This document shows positions 57,132 through 64,000 of a stretch of 64,000 nt of DNA, piece after piece (position 1 is the stretch's first letter; each line of letters opens with the position of its first letter). The stretch spans positions 1 to 64,000 of the IMG/VR virus record IMGVR_UViG_3300046660_000716; one strand, written 5' to 3'. The position numbers were made by a program, and so were the translations under genes. This DNA comes from a virus. Below the pieces are notes generated by a model, which was not told the DNA's origin, did no database searches, and saw only the letters and a program-made list of their open reading frames with translations.

Positions 57132-59027
57132 ATGATCGATCTGAAGAACAAGGCCAGCATCGTTGCGGCACTGGCCGCCGTGCTCTCCGAGGCGAACCAC
57201 GTCATCATCCATGTCCGCACCATGCGCCAGGGCTCGCAGACGCTGACCTTCAACGAGACCATCAAGGACTTCGAGGTCCAGTACCCGTCTGACCTGCTGG
57301 CCTACGCCATGGTCGTCGCCTACGACGACGTGCGCCAATACGGCATCTCGCGCGGCGACGGCCGCCCGTTTATCGAGCAGCGCGTGATGGGCGAGGTGCG
57401 CGAGCGCCTACTGAACTGGATCAAGGACGCCGACCGCGCTGGCCTCGTGGCGCCGGGAACGTCCGGCTACCAAGCCGCGCTGAGCGCCGTGGACGGCGCC
57501 TTGGTCGTGGCGGTGCAGCTGCCCTCGTACGGCCTGGAGCACGACAGCAACGACGTCTGGCTGATCTCCAGTAGCAAGGCCGCGCTGGATGCACACGGCA
57601 CTCACTACAGCCACGGCCTGCTACCGATTCCGGTCTCGCCCCGCGACGCCGACGCACCGGATTACTCGACGTTCAGGGCGCCGACCCAGACCATCCAGGA
57701 GCCGCGCAAGGAGCGCCGCACGCACGTTCGCGGCGAGACCGTGGAAGTTCCGGTTCCCCTGCTGGCCAACACCAGGAAGAGCGACCGCACGATCAACGAC
57801 ATCATCGGTATTCCAGTCAAGCCGGGCATGACGCCCGAGCAAGCGCGCACCGCCCGCATCATGGACGCCATGAACACACAGGCCGGCGCGTTCCTCGACC
57901 GTGTGGGTCCGTTCCGCATGCGTTCCGCGCCGTTCATGCTGCGCGACATGTTTGCCGACGAGGAGTTCTCCGGCGCCGTCATGGCGCTGATCGACGGCGC
58001 ACCGCCCAAGGAGCCGACGGCCTACGACATCTCCTACATCCAGGACGAGCTCGGTCTGGAGACCTCCGAGGTGCTCCCGCCGGCTGATCTGGTGGCAGAG
58101 ATCCGCCGCCTGCGCCATGTGGAGGAGAGCTACGTCGCTATGACGGCGAAGTCGGATCCCGAGCCGGAGGTCCACGCGCCGACCGCGCGCAAGCGCTACG
58201 CCCACCGCAGCGGCTCGATGGGCGGCGGCGTCATCTACCACGAGTTCGACGGCGGCCAGCAGTACAACGTCCTCTGGACGGGCGGCGTTGAGATGCCCGG
58301 CCCGGACGGCGAGTACGACCAGGAGGACATCGACCGCTTCGTGGCCGAGGGCACCTGGATCGAGGTGCCGGTGACGTCCTGCGACAGCACGGCGCTGTAC
58401 GAGCACTTCTGCTCCTTCGCGTGGGGCCGCAACTACCGGCAGCTGTCGAGCCACATGCGGGCGCAGATGTACGATCGCGCCGTGGCGTTCATCGACAACA
58501 TCAAGCTGGCCCCGCCCAAGCTCAACGAGGGCGAGAAGGCCCCCATCCGCGAGCTGGCGCTGGCCTGCGGCTTCAAGCTGAAGGACCAGGGCAACGGCGT
58601 CGCCGACCTGAACCCGTACGTGTACGAGTTCGCCGCGCGCCTGATGTCCGGCTCGTCCGGCACCGACTTCCAGAGCCGCGCTCGCCCGTGGCTGGTGGCC
58701 TGCTTCGGCGAGGCCCAGCTGTCGGACACCCACAACCGCAGCGATCGCTTCATGGAGGAGGCGGCCGAGCTGTACCAGGCCCGCGGAGGGAACCTGGCGG
58801 ACTACATCATCCTGGGACAGTACGTCTTCGGCCGCCCGGTTGGCCAGACGTCCCAGGAGGTCGGCGGCGTGATGCTGACGCTGGCCTGCCTGTGCCTGAA
58901 CGAGGGCATCAATATGCACGACTGCGCCGACACCGAGCTGGCTCGCGTGTGGGGCAAGCTGGAGGTCATCCGTCAGAAGGACGCCCAGCGCATCGCCGGC
59001 CAGCCCCTCCCGGGCAGCGCCGAATAA
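57132..59027 (+). CDS. Large protein with C-terminal MazG-like pyrophosphohydrolase domain
   Basis: The 631-residue product ends in a MazG/DUF550-like domain (about 515-631): RFMEEAAELYQARGG, YVFGRPVGQTSQEVGGVMLTL, and a final region with GKLEVIRQKDAQRIAG and LPG. The acidic EExxE and later ExxG match the metal-binding helices of nucleotide pyrophosphohydrolases that act on dNTPs. The N-terminal 500 residues are unknown, with two alpha/beta parts and a linker. Such phage enzymes may adjust dNTP pools or clear modified nucleotides. It is not obviously a standard small MazG, so the fusion is of interest. Confidence 0.78.
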   Translation: MIDLKNKASIVAALAAVLSEANHVIIHVRTMRQGSQTLTFNETIKDFEVQYPSDLLAYAMVVAYDDVRQYGISRGDGRPFIEQRVMGEVRERLLNWIKDADRAGLVAPGTSGYQAALSAVDGALVVAVQLPSYGLEHDSNDVWLISSSKAALDAHGTHYSHGLLPIPVSPRDADAPDYSTFRAPTQTIQEPRKERRTHVRGETVEVPVPLLANTRKSDRTINDIIGIPVKPGMTPEQARTARIMDAMNTQAGAFLDRVGPFRMRSAPFMLRDMFADEEFSGAVMALIDGAPPKEPTAYDISYIQDELGLETSEVLPPADLVAEIRRLRHVEESYVAMTAKSDPEPEVHAPTARKRYAHRSGSMGGGVIYHEFDGGQQYNVLWTGGVEMPGPDGEYDQEDIDRFVAEGTWIEVPVTSCDSTALYEHFCSFAWGRNYRQLSSHMRAQMYDRAVAFIDNIKLAPPKLNEGEKAPIRELALACGFKLKDQGNGVADLNPYVYEFAARLMSGSSGTDFQSRARPWLVACFGEAQLSDTHNRSDRFMEEAAELYQARGGNLADYIILGQYVFGRPVGQTSQEVGGVMLTLACLCLNEGINMHDCADTELARVWGKLEVIRQKDAQRIAGQPLPGSAE

Positions 59028-59055
59028 CAACACCCAACGCTAGAGGAATCGCAAC

Positions 59056-60108
59056 ATGAGTGAAAACAACGAGACCCAAACCCCGCAGGTTGTCGCTGCG
59101 TCGAGCCTGGGCACAGACCTGGACGTGGACGCTGTAACCGGCGCACCACCGGTGGCGGACACGACCGCCGACTCGCCGGCCCCGCTGACCCCGCCATACT
59201 ACTCGCCGGCCTGCATCCCGGACTTCATCACGTTCACCGGCGTGGACGCGTTCACCGACGTGAACGAGCTGATCGCCATCTCGAAGGACTACCCCGTCGA
59301 GTGGGGCGTCCTGTTCTCCCCGTCCCGCCAGGGCGCCGAGAACCGCTACCCACCGCTGAACGCCGTGCGCGAGATGCTGTACGGCGAGGCCGCCACCAGC
59401 CAGGAGGCCCACCACCTGCGCTTCGCCGCCCACCTGTGCGGCGACGATGCGAAGGCGCTGCTGGACGGCGGGACGTCGCCGCACGACGACATGATCGGCC
59501 GCGCGTTCCACCGGGTCCAGGTCAACACCACCTCCAAGCGGTTCTCCTACGATCCGCTGGCGACCTGGGGTCACGAGCTGGGCGTGGACGTCATCCTGCA
59601 GTGCCGCGGCGAGTTCCCGACAGGCGACGAGTCCCGCAAGCTGAAGTGGCTCTTCGATCTCTCCGGCGGCCGCGGGGCATCCCCGTCGCGCTGGCCCCGC
59701 CCGACCCACGACGACCGCTCGCGCCTGCTGGGCTTCGCCGGCGGCCTGAACCCGGACAACGTGCACCAGCACGCGATCGACATCGGCGGCTGGTCGCGCA
59801 GCTACTGGCTGGACATGGAGACCGGCGTCCGCGACGAGAACGATCGCTTCAGCCTGGAGAAGTGCCGCGCCGTGCTGATGGCCGTCTACGGTCCGATGGT
59901 CGACCGCGAGCCGGTCACGCCGGAAGTCGAGGTAGTGGATGCAACGACGGAGGAGTACGAGACCGACGAGCTCGGTGATCCAGTCACGTACCGCGCGATT
60001 GCCGGCACTCCGCCGGTGTACGACAACACGACCGTCACCACCACCGTGAACTCCGTGACGGGTCAGGTGTACACCACGTCCAACGTGGCTTCCGACCGGA
60101 GCTCCTGA
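59056..60108 (+). CDS. TrpF-like TIM-barrel protein
   Basis: The 350-residue product has an acidic, disordered N-terminus (about 1-45). A phosphoribosylanthranilate-isomerase-like barrel follows: FITFTGVDAFTDVNEL, EWGVLFSPSRQGAENRYPP, HHLRFAAHLCGDDAK and LGFAGGLNPDNV, the last matching the TrpF GGLxxxNV motif. The C-terminal 60 residues are a Thr/Val-rich tail. TrpF itself would be odd without other tryptophan genes, so the barrel is probably reused. Specific reaction unknown. Confidence 0.65.
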   Translation: MSENNETQTPQVVAASSLGTDLDVDAVTGAPPVADTTADSPAPLTPPYYSPACIPDFITFTGVDAFTDVNELIAISKDYPVEWGVLFSPSRQGAENRYPPLNAVREMLYGEAATSQEAHHLRFAAHLCGDDAKALLDGGTSPHDDMIGRAFHRVQVNTTSKRFSYDPLATWGHELGVDVILQCRGEFPTGDESRKLKWLFDLSGGRGASPSRWPRPTHDDRSRLLGFAGGLNPDNVHQHAIDIGGWSRSYWLDMETGVRDENDRFSLEKCRAVLMAVYGPMVDREPVTPEVEVVDATTEEYETDELGDPVTYRAIAGTPPVYDNTTVTTTVNSVTGQVYTTSNVASDRSS

Positions 60109-60476
60109 TGGCCGACCAGACCGAACCGACTCAGCCGGTCGCCCGCACGGGCCACTGGCGCGCGATCCCGCTCCACGGCGGCGGCGCCGCGATCCTCGAC
60201 GAGGAGATGAGCGTGCTCATCGAAACGACGGCGGAGCGCGCCCAGACCCTCGCCCTGGTGCACAACTCGTTCATCGAGGGGGCGCCGGAGACCACCGTGC
60301 GCATCGCGCGCATGATGCTCTTCGGCGAGTTCATCAAGGAGTTCGAGGAGCGCGTCGCCAAGCTCGTGATGGGCAGCAACGACGAGCACATGCGCGAGTG
60401 GGAGAGCCGCGTCCGCAGCGTCACCAACGACATGCGCGACTACCTCCACAAGGGCGTCTCGGCGGAGATGGGCTGA
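60108..60476 (+). CDS. Hypothetical protein (122 aa)
   Basis: Start ATG overlaps the preceding stop (TGATG). Begins MADQTEPTQPVARTGHWRAI. A beta-like N-terminal part and a long C-terminal helix (FIKEFEERVAKLVMGSNDEH). No family recognised. Confidence 0.66.
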   Translation: MADQTEPTQPVARTGHWRAIPLHGGGAAILDEEMSVLIETTAERAQTLALVHNSFIEGAPETTVRIARMMLFGEFIKEFEERVAKLVMGSNDEHMREWESRVRSVTNDMRDYLHKGVSAEMG

Positions 60477-60829
60477 TGCACGACATCGAGAAGGAGAGGG
60501 CGAACCGGGAGGGCCTCGCCAGCCTGACCCGGATGTACGCCGCGCAGGACCGAGAGCGCACCGGCACCATGGTGAGCTTCGACGACAGCACCCACTGCAT
60601 GAAGATCCTGGACGACAGCTACGGCAAGCTGACCGTCCGGATCGGGTCGCTGAAGGACGGCAAGGCGGTGCACGTCGTCCGGTTCCGCAAGAAGCCGGGC
60701 ATGGGCGTGATCTACACGTTCAAGAGCTCGGTCAGGCTCAGCGACATCGCCATCGAGGCGGCTCAGATTGCGGCGCTGGAGCAGGAAGCCGTCCTGCACG
60801 ACGAAGCCGTCAAACACTACAGAACCTAG
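60476..60829 (+). CDS. Hypothetical protein (117 aa)
   Basis: ATG overlaps the preceding stop (TGATG). Begins MHDIEKERANREGLASLTRM. A charged N-terminal helix is followed by a strand-rich middle (KLTVRIGSLKDGKAVHVVRF) and a C-terminal helix. No known family. Confidence 0.66.
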   Translation: MHDIEKERANREGLASLTRMYAAQDRERTGTMVSFDDSTHCMKILDDSYGKLTVRIGSLKDGKAVHVVRFRKKPGMGVIYTFKSSVRLSDIAIEAAQIAALEQEAVLHDEAVKHYRT

Positions 60830-60841
60830 CAAGGAGAACCA

Positions 60842-61150
60842 ATGAACCACGAACTGAAGACCGATCCCGAAGTGTTCGGCGACGTGCTGCGCGGCGCGAA
60901 GGACTACGAGATCCGCCTGGACGACCGCGGCTTCGCGGTCGGGGACACGCTGCTGCTGCGCGAGACGCTGCACACCGGCGCCGAGATGCGCGCCGGCAAG
61001 CCGCTGGTGTACACGGGTCGCACCATCACCGAGACGGTCGGGCACATCCTGAAGGGCTACGGCCTGGCTGAGAACTGGGCGATCCTCAACTTCGCCGGCC
61101 GGATGCGCGTGAACGGCTCTGTCAGCATCGGTCCATCGGCGACGTCATGA
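60842..61150 (+). CDS. DUF3850/ASCH-like protein
   Basis: The 102-residue product begins MNHELKTDPEVFGDVLRGAK, then YEIRLDDRGFAVGDTLLLRE, YTGRTITETVGHIL and WAILNF. This order (HELKxxPExF, GxKxxEIRxxDRxFxVGDxLxLRE) matches DUF3850, a PUA/ASCH-related fold linked with RNA or nucleic acid binding. Found in many phages. Overlaps the next gene by ATGA, which may encode a sigma-like factor. Confidence 0.72.
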   Translation: MNHELKTDPEVFGDVLRGAKDYEIRLDDRGFAVGDTLLLRETLHTGAEMRAGKPLVYTGRTITETVGHILKGYGLAENWAILNFAGRMRVNGSVSIGPSATS

Positions 61151-61632
61151 AAGTCGTATTTCCGGGCGTAGTGATTTCGCAGCTCTCAAGCGAGCTGAGA
61201 GCACTGTGCATTGATCGACACAAAGAGCCGACTCCGTCGCCGGAACACGGCTTCAGGTGCTGGCACGAGACCGATCCGATGCAGAGCGAAAATGTTCTCT
61301 TCTGTCGACAGCTGCTATCCATTGCTGCCGATCATCGGTATTTCAAGAGTACCGACGGACCCAAAGCTATGGACGTTCTACTTCGCTGGCTCTACCATGA
61401 CGAGACCCTCGATGAGATCGCGCTGCACCTCAACCTCTCGTACGTGCGCATCCGGCAGCTGCACATGAAGGCATTGAATACACTTAGGGGGATTGTGTAT
61501 CCGCTCCTGCGCGAGATCGACCATCCGACCGATGCGCCTCCTCCAGACAGGCCGGATCCGATGGAGCGGCAAGAACTGCGAATTCGTGAGATGAACGCAG
61601 AAATTCGGTATCGGGCGCGCCTCACCGATTGA
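61147..61632 (+). CDS. Sigma-region-4-like DNA-binding protein
   Basis: The 161-residue product ends its central part with a helix-turn-helix of the sigma-70 region 4 type: MDVLLRWLYHDETLDEIALH, then LNLSYVRIRQLHMKALNTLR (about 75-114). In sigma factors this pattern binds the -35 element. The N-terminal 70 residues do not show regions 2 or 3, and the C-terminal part is Pro/Arg-rich. So it may be a partial sigma-like factor or a DNA-binding regulator. The phage carries RNA polymerase subunits, so a role in promoter choice is possible. Confidence 0.72.
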   Translation: MKVVFPGVVISQLSSELRALCIDRHKEPTPSPEHGFRCWHETDPMQSENVLFCRQLLSIAADHRYFKSTDGPKAMDVLLRWLYHDETLDEIALHLNLSYVRIRQLHMKALNTLRGIVYPLLREIDHPTDAPPPDRPDPMERQELRIREMNAEIRYRARLTD

Positions 61633-61640
61633 TTATCGCA

Positions 61641-61667
61641 AGAGGGGCTCCGGTCCCTCTTTTTTTG
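61641..61667 (+). terminator. Intrinsic terminator
   Basis: AGAGGG (61641-61646) pairs with CCCTCT (61655-61660), followed by a run of T. It closes the sigma-like unit before the topoisomerase promoter. Confidence 0.75.
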
Positions 61668-61694
61668 ACCGCTCGGCGCCGGGAACCAGCAAGA

Positions 61695-61722
61695 TTGACA
61701 CAGCGGCTCTGGCCCATATCAT
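61695..61722 (+). promoter_or_regulatory. Sigma-70-like promoter for topoisomerase gene
   Basis: TTGACA (61695-61700), a 16-base spacer, then TATCAT (61717-61722), 40 bases upstream of the GyrB-like start. It is the only candidate here with a full -35. This anchors the TATCAT motif as a -10 element. Confidence 0.65.
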
Positions 61723-61762
61723 GTCACCGTAGGAACCCGAAAAACCGATCAGAGGACGATCC

Positions 61763-64000
61763 ATGAGCAGCAAACAGAAGAAGAGTTACGAGGCGGAAGA
61801 CATCCAGACGCTGGAGATCATCGAGGCCATCCGCCTGCGCCCCGGCATGTATCTGGGCAGCGCGGACGACGACGGCGTGGCGGTGGCCACCCGCGAGGTG
61901 ATCGACAACGTGGTCGACGAGCACCTGAACGGCAACGGCGACGTCGTGCTGATCTCCATCAACGAGGAGACCGGCGTGATCTCAGTCGAGGACCGCGCTC
62001 GCGGCATCCCGGTCGAGGAGCACCCGCAGCACCCGGGCGTCTCCACGCTGGAGGCCGTCCTGACCAAAGCCCACACGGGCGGCAAGTTCGGCAAGAGTTA
62101 CGGCATCTCCGGCGGCCTGCACGGTACGGGTCTGAAAGCGGTCACCGCCACATCCACCCACCTCCGTGCCACCGTCTGGCGCAACGGCCTCGAGAGCGTC
62201 CTGGTGTTCAACAACGCCAAGATCGTCGCGCCGCTGGCGTCGACCCCGCTGCCGAAGTCCCAGGCCAAGCTGACCGGCACGCGCATCGAGTTCGTGCTGG
62301 ACAAGACCGTGTTCAAGGACGCCACCAGCCTGGTGCCGAACCGCGAGACCCTGCGCCGCATGCTCCGCGAGCGGGCGTACATCAACGCCGGCCTGACGCT
62401 GACGCTGAACTGGGCCGGGCAGCCGAGCGAGACCTTCTTCGAGCGCGACGGCATCGCGGCCTTCGCGGCCCACCTGGCTGACGGTAAGCAGATCTTCAAG
62501 AAGCCGTGCTACTTCCAGAACCCGGAAGACTCCGAGGTGCGCGTCGCGGTGGCCCTGGCCTGGACCTCCGGCTACGGTCGCGACAACGTGCAGGGCTTCA
62601 CCAACAGCGTGCGCCAGAGCGAGGGCGGTACCCACATCACCGGCCTGAAGATGGCTGTACCGCAGGTCATGCGCGCCTACGTCGAAGCGAACGGGATCTT
62701 GACTGGAAAGGACAAGGACCTGAAGATCGAGGCGCAGGACTTCTTCGAGGGCGTGATCGCGCTGGTGAGCATCCGCCACAAGTCGCCGGTCTTCAAGGGT
62801 CAGCACAAGGGCGGGCTGTCCAACACCGACGCCCAGGGCGCAGTGATCAAGGCGGTCAACACCGCGCTGGCGCAGTGGCTGGAGGAGAATCCGAAGGAGG
62901 CTCGCTCGGCCGCCCTTCGCGCGGTCGGTGCCGCCAAGGCCCGCATCGCCGCATCCAAGGCCCGCGAGGCCGTGCGCAAGAACGACGCCGGCACCTTCGG
63001 CATGAAGAACTTCGGCAAGCTGAAGGACTGCGCGTCCAAGGACCCGACCATCAACGAGCTCTTCCTGGTCGAGGGCGACTCCGCGGGCGGCAGCGCCAGC
63101 ATGGGCCGCAACCGCGAGACCCAGGCCATCTACGCCCTGCGCGGCAAGCCGCTCAACTCCTGGGAGGCCGACGCCAACCAGGTAATGAGCAACAACGAGC
63201 TGTCCGACCTGGCCGCCGCCGTGGGCACCGGCCTGTTCAACGACCAGATGACGCAGGAAGAGATCGATGAGCTGATGGCCAAGCTCCGGTACCACAAGAT
63301 CGTCATCCTGGCCGACGCCGACATCGACGGCTCGCACATCGACTGCCTGCTGAACGGCCACTTCTACAAGCACATGCTGCCGCTGATCGAGCGCGGTCAT
63401 ATCTACATCGGGCAGCCCCCGCTGTACCGCGTGACCGAGCGCGGCAAGCACACGTACCTGAAGGACGAGACGGCCCTGCGCGCGTTCTTCCGCAAGCGGG
63501 CCAAGGCGTCCATCGGGGACGACAAGGACCTGCTGGCCCTGGCCGGCGTCGCCACCCAGGTGCGCGGCGCGTTCGAGAAGGCCGCGTCCAGCGTCGGCGT
63601 GACCGCGGCGGACATCTCGCAGGCGTTCGAAGCGGTGATCAGCTACGACCAGAACCGCGAGGACTGGCTGATGGCGTTCGCCGAGCGGCTGGTGTCCATC
63701 CGCGAGCGCGACTGCGAGGCCGTGGAGGCGGGCATGCTGGAGAACGGCGCCGTCATCATGTCCGGCCTCGAACCGAGCGGGCGCTTCTTCACCACGGTGG
63801 TGAACGACGTGTTCTACGGCGCGGTGGCCGAGACGTGGAAGACCATCGGCGAGCTGATGGACGACGACTCCTTCGCGAACATCAACCACGGCGAGCCGCG
63901 CTCGATCGGCGAGCTGGTGTCGCGCGATCTCTTCCAGCTGGCCAAGGAGATCGAGCGTATCTCCACCAAGGGCATCTCCATCCAGCGCATCAAGGGGCTG
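61763..64000 (+). CDS. GyrB-like type II topoisomerase ATPase subunit, 3' end outside window
   Basis: 746 codons are visible with no stop. Typical motifs: IRLRPGMYLGS (about 23-33), the GHKL Asn/Glu region REVIDNVVDEH (44-54), an ATP lid with GGLHGTGLKAV, TOPRIM with ELFLVEGDSAGGSA, and DADIDGSHI as the DxD metal site. The final visible residues GISIQRIKGL match the start of the GyrB C-terminal QRYKGLGEM motif, so only a short end is missing. The sequence past TOPRIM has the inserted segment seen in larger GyrB forms. It would pair with a GyrA-type subunit beyond the window to relax or supercoil phage DNA. Start ATG behind AGAGGAC. Confidence 0.9.
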   Translation, partial: MSSKQKKSYEAEDIQTLEIIEAIRLRPGMYLGSADDDGVAVATREVIDNVVDEHLNGNGDVVLISINEETGVISVEDRARGIPVEEHPQHPGVSTLEAVLTKAHTGGKFGKSYGISGGLHGTGLKAVTATSTHLRATVWRNGLESVLVFNNAKIVAPLASTPLPKSQAKLTGTRIEFVLDKTVFKDATSLVPNRETLRRMLRERAYINAGLTLTLNWAGQPSETFFERDGIAAFAAHLADGKQIFKKPCYFQNPEDSEVRVAVALAWTSGYGRDNVQGFTNSVRQSEGGTHITGLKMAVPQVMRAYVEANGILTGKDKDLKIEAQDFFEGVIALVSIRHKSPVFKGQHKGGLSNTDAQGAVIKAVNTALAQWLEENPKEARSAALRAVGAAKARIAASKAREAVRKNDAGTFGMKNFGKLKDCASKDPTINELFLVEGDSAGGSASMGRNRETQAIYALRGKPLNSWEADANQVMSNNELSDLAAAVGTGLFNDQMTQEEIDELMAKLRYHKIVILADADIDGSHIDCLLNGHFYKHMLPLIERGHIYIGQPPLYRVTERGKHTYLKDETALRAFFRKRAKASIGDDKDLLALAGVATQVRGAFEKAASSVGVTAADISQAFEAVISYDQNREDWLMAFAERLVSIRERDCEAVEAGMLENGAVIMSGLEPSGRFFTTVVNDVFYGAVAETWKTIGELMDDDSFANINHGEPRSIGELVSRDLFQLAKEIERISTKGISIQRIKGL

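Noticed and set aside
61982-63889. Long minus-strand open frame opposite the topoisomerase gene
   Set aside because: The plus strand has clear GyrB motifs over the same interval; the antisense translation is low-complexity.
1-64000. CRISPR arrays, insertion sequences, integrase or attachment sites
   Set aside because: No repeat-spacer pattern, transposase, recombinase or paired att-like repeat was seen.

Overview
The window is a piece of a large, GC-rich, tailed (myovirus-type) bacteriophage genome, most likely a jumbo phage of a Gram-negative host with high GC. Three things support this. Virion genes include a gp5/VgrG-like spike, a PAAR tip, a gp53-like baseplate wedge, long tail fibres and several adhesins. 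The lysis cassette has an embedded Rz/Rz1-type spanin pair, which points to a host with an outer membrane. The phage also carries its own replication and transcription proteins: an RNA polymerase beta'-like subunit, a DnaB-like helicase, an SF1 helicase, an SbcD-like nuclease and a GyrB-like topoisomerase. No rRNA, tRNA, CRISPR array, integrase or insertion sequence was seen. Genes are tightly packed, many overlap by ATGA or TGATG, and almost every transcription-unit end carries a GC-rich hairpin.

Layout: 1-2833 (minus) holds small unknown genes and a guanylate-kinase-like P-loop protein. A divergent promoter region follows. 3006-16025 (plus) starts with the N-terminal half of an RNA polymerase beta' subunit, then small paralogues, a secreted SleB-type wall hydrolase, and an operon at 6291-14409. 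That operon encodes a ThiF/E1-like adenylating enzyme, a JAMM/JAB metalloprotease, large unknown proteins, two small membrane proteins and an exported TAXI-type solute-binding protein. 16063-18000 (minus) is the lysis cassette: endolysin, holin candidate, i-spanin and embedded o-spanin. 18129-31323 (plus) is the adsorption module, with three paralogous repeat-containing adhesins interleaved with two glycosyltransferases, a long tail fibre, a probable fibre-assembly protein and a permuted-papain-like protein.

31374-35520 (minus) carries a winged-helix protein and an SF1 (Dda/RecD-like) helicase. 35678-37989 (plus) is a baseplate block (spike, PAAR, wedge). 38035-48498 (minus) is a long translationally coupled operon with the DnaB-like helicase, the SbcD-like nuclease and many small unknown proteins, several of them tandem paralogues. 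48595-64000 (plus) contains large unknown proteins, a cluster of small membrane proteins, a MazG-like pyrophosphohydrolase fusion, a TrpF-like TIM barrel, a DUF3850/ASCH protein, a sigma-region-4-like protein, and finally the GyrB-like topoisomerase, which runs off the right edge.

The main points of interest are the phage-encoded E1/JAMM operon coupled to an exported TAXI protein, the fibre and glycosyltransferase cluster, a phage transcription set (split beta' plus sigma-like protein) alongside a recurrent TATCAT/TATAAT promoter motif, and the DnaB-like helicase with an altered Walker A and coding sequence that extends upstream of any usual start codon. Functions marked hypothetical could not be assigned from the sequence.
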